Shown here: positions 9,367 to 10,934 of the stretch, piece by piece
How positions within the stretch are numbered: position 1 is the first letter of the stretch
Layout: every line of letters starts with the position of its first letter
Source of the DNA: Methanobacterium sp.
Lineage (GTDB): Archaea; Methanobacteriota; Methanobacteria; Methanobacteriales; Methanobacteriaceae
DNA length: 10,934 nucleotides
Direction of reading: 5' to 3'
Assembly: GCA_020855015.1 (NCBI GenBank)
Contig: JAHKLP010000012.1
Location: forward strand, 1-10,934
Translations under genes and position numbers: made by a program
The notes under the pieces: model-generated
What the model was told of the DNA's origin: nothing
Database searches by the model: none
The model's input: only the letters and a program-made list of their open reading frames with translations

Positions 9367-10272
9367 ATGATAAGCGTCCTTTCCGGTGGAACTGGAACTC
9401 CAAAACTCCTGCAAGGAATGGTAAGGGTTGCAAAACCCGAAGATATCACGGTAATCGTGAATACCATTGAAAATGATTACTTCTCAGGAGTCTATGTGGC
9501 TCCAGATGTGGATACTGTGATTTACACCCTGGCTGGAATCATCAATGAAGACACATGGTACGGTGTTAAGGATGATAGTTTTGTTACCCATGAGCGGTTG
9601 AAAGAAATTGGTTGTCCAGAAACCCTCAGAATTGGGGATCGTGACCGGGCCCTGAAAATCCAGAAAACAATCTTAATGGAAAATAAATCCCTTTCACAAG
9701 CCATTGACATTCAGAGGAAAGAATTAGGTATTAAATCTATGATAATTCCCATGAGTGACCAGGAATCCCATATAACCATCAGTACAGATAAGGGTGAAAT
9801 GCAATTTCATGAATTTCTAGTGGAACATCAGGGAAAACCGGAAGTTCTGGATATAAACTATCATAAAGTTGATCCAGCTATAGGTGTAATAGAGTCAATA
9901 GAAAATTCAGATATGGTAGTTATAGGGCCATCAAACCCCATAACATCAATAGAACCAATAATATCTGCAAAAAATGTTAGAAAAGCTCTTAAAAATGCTT
10001 ATGTTGTGGCTGTTTCCCCCATAATTGGAAATCAACCGGTCAGTGGCCCTGCAGCGAAATTTATGGAAGCTAAAAGATACGAAGTTTCATCTTTTGGTGT
10101 GGCTGGAATATATCAGGAATTTTTGGACAGATTTATTATTGACTTGTTGGATGCAGATTATCAGAAAGAAATAGAAAAACTAATATCAGATGTTATGTTA
10201 ACACAGACCATCATGAGAAATATGAATGATAAGATAAATTTAGCCAGATGTATTTTGGGTGAAAATGTATGA
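9367..10272 (+). CDS. cofD: 2-phospho-L-lactate transferase
   Basis: CofD transfers the phospholactyl group of lactyl-(2)-diphospho-5'-guanosine to 7,8-didemethyl-8-hydroxy-5-deazariboflavin (Fo), giving F420-0 and GMP. Family motifs include the N-terminal nucleotide-binding loop SGGTGTPKLLQGM (6-18), VNTIEND (31-37), APDVDTVIYTLAG (45-57, with acidic residues D47 and D49 likely to bind the metal), LRIGDRDRA (87-95) and VVIGPSNPITSIEPII (184-199). At 301 residues it has the normal archaeal length. GTGA lies a few bases before the ATG as a weak ribosome-binding site. It follows the 50-aa gene by 20 bases and its stop overlaps the start of the GTP cyclohydrolase III gene (ATGA), so these genes are almost certainly cotranscribed. 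CofE acts on its product. Confidence 0.95.
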   Translation: MISVLSGGTGTPKLLQGMVRVAKPEDITVIVNTIENDYFSGVYVAPDVDTVIYTLAGIINEDTWYGVKDDSFVTHERLKEIGCPETLRIGDRDRALKIQKTILMENKSLSQAIDIQRKELGIKSMIIPMSDQESHITISTDKGEMQFHEFLVEHQGKPEVLDINYHKVDPAIGVIESIENSDMVVIGPSNPITSIEPIISAKNVRKALKNAYVVAVSPIIGNQPVSGPAAKFMEAKRYEVSSFGVAGIYQEFLDRFIIDLLDADYQKEIEKLISDVMLTQTIMRNMNDKINLARCILGENV

Positions 10273-10934
10273 TACAAATGACTTTAATTCAGATTGACAA
10301 CTACGGCCCCTGGACTGTTACCCCCACCCCCCGGGCTGAAGCAGACCTGCAGATTCTGCAGGCAGAGTTATACGCAGATGTTCAAAGGCAATTCGCAGCC
10401 AAAGGGGGATTGGTTTTCTTCACCCGCTTTGACAATATGCTGGCGGTTACCAACGGAGTGGATATGGAACACCACTTACATATCCAGAAATCGATAGGAA
10501 ACCGTTACCCTATAACCTTAAGTATGGGTGTAGGAACTGCTGAAACACCCTATGAAGCACAAAGGAGTGCCACCAGTGCCCTGCAAAAATATGGTGGGGC
10601 TCAATCTGAAGAACGCAGCGAAATTTTAGCCATTGAAGGATTAGTGAACCCCAATGATAGCTTCGTGCAGATTGCCCATATTGATATAAATGGTATCACT
10701 GACTCCTTAACTGATATTATCCCTGCATATGACACTTCTTTTATTGTTAATAGAGTTCAACATTTCCTAATGAAAAAATTGATTGAAAAAGGATCATTAC
10801 TCTTCTTTATTGGAGGAGATAACTTCATGTCTCCTTGTAACGGCATGACCCCTGAAGGAATACTTAAAGTCATTGAGGAGATTGAAGAAGAAATTAACAT
10901 CGCCCTGAAAGCAGGTGTAGGTAAGGCACCTACA
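10269..10934 (+). CDS. gch3: GTP cyclohydrolase III, C-terminus missing
   Basis: This archaeal enzyme (also called ArfA) converts GTP to a formamidopyrimidine nucleotide monophosphate plus pyrophosphate, the first step toward riboflavin and the deazaflavin Fo. The reading frame is open for 222 codons to the window edge; the family is about 250-270 residues, so only the last few dozen are missing. It has two related palm-like halves. The first has IQIDNYGPW (7-15) and GGLVFFTRFDNMLAV (46-60). The second has AHIDINGIT (136-144) and LLFFIGGDNFMSP (177-189), with D10, D55, D139 and D184 as likely metal ligands by analogy with nucleotidyl cyclases. The ATG overlaps the cofD stop by four bases, a sign of translational coupling. 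It supplies the precursor for the F420 whose side chain CofD and CofE build. Confidence 0.93.
   Translation, partial: MIQMTLIQIDNYGPWTVTPTPRAEADLQILQAELYADVQRQFAAKGGLVFFTRFDNMLAVTNGVDMEHHLHIQKSIGNRYPITLSMGVGTAETPYEAQRSATSALQKYGGAQSEERSEILAIEGLVNPNDSFVQIAHIDINGITDSLTDIIPAYDTSFIVNRVQHFLMKKLIEKGSLLFFIGGDNFMSPCNGMTPEGILKVIEEIEEEINIALKAGVGKAPT

Noticed and set aside
10346..10362. Perfect 7-bp hairpin CCTGCAG-ATT-CTGCAGG
   Set aside because: It falls inside the coding sequence of GTP cyclohydrolase III, where repeated Leu-Gln codons (CTG CAG) explain it.
10294..10497. Plus-strand open frame of 67 codons at the start of the last gene
   Set aside because: It lies in another frame over GTP cyclohydrolase III, whose own frame starts at 10269 and shows the family motifs throughout.

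Overview
The window looks like chromosomal DNA of a methanogenic archaeon of the order Methanobacteriales, most likely Methanobacterium or a close relative. The evidence is the gene content: coenzyme F420 biosynthesis (cofE, cofD), the archaeal GTP cyclohydrolase III, the archaeal IMP cyclohydrolase PurO, and the archaetidylserine lipid genes. An MreB-type actin and an ExbB/ExbD pair also fit a rod-shaped, pseudomurein-walled methanogen. The DNA is AT-rich, and Shine-Dalgarno sequences of the GGAGGTGAT type precede several genes. No mobile element, CRISPR array, tRNA or rRNA was seen.

Left part, minus strand (positions 3543 down to 1). Four genes run leftward with short gaps or overlaps: archaetidylserine decarboxylase (asd), archaetidylserine synthase (pssA), a large membrane-anchored protein with a Lys/Pro-rich cytoplasmic tail and an exported domain resembling CpaB/RcpC, and a secreted protein cut off by the window edge. 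The two lipid enzymes work in sequence: PssA makes archaetidylserine from CDP-archaeol and L-serine, and Asd decarboxylates it to archaetidylethanolamine.

Middle. A divergent, very AT-rich intergenic region (about 3544-3846) carries TATA-like elements for both directions and a 9-bp inverted repeat. Rightward from it run an unrecognised 210-aa gene, an MreB-like actin starting immediately after its stop codon, RNase HII, ExbB, ExbD and PurO. Gaps are 0, 28, 20, 48 and 62 bases, so these six may form one operon. Together with the leftward cluster they make a neighbourhood dominated by envelope functions: lipid head groups, shape, an ion-driven membrane motor and exported proteins.

Right part, plus strand. 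After two intergenic stretches of 139 and 121 bases come cofE, a 50-codon helical small gene, cofD, and GTP cyclohydrolase III, which overlaps the end of cofD by four bases and runs off the window. CofD attaches the lactyl-phosphate side chain of F420 to Fo and CofE adds its glutamates. GTP cyclohydrolase III supplies the formamidopyrimidine precursor from which the deazaflavin (and riboflavin) is built. This is a coherent F420 block.

Most genes are ordinary for the lineage. The points that merit a second look are the CpaB-like protein with its dense run of N-glycosylation sequons, the ExbB/ExbD pair in an organism expected to lack an outer membrane, the unrecognised gene coupled to mreB, the small gene inside the F420 block, and the inverted repeat between the divergent clusters.
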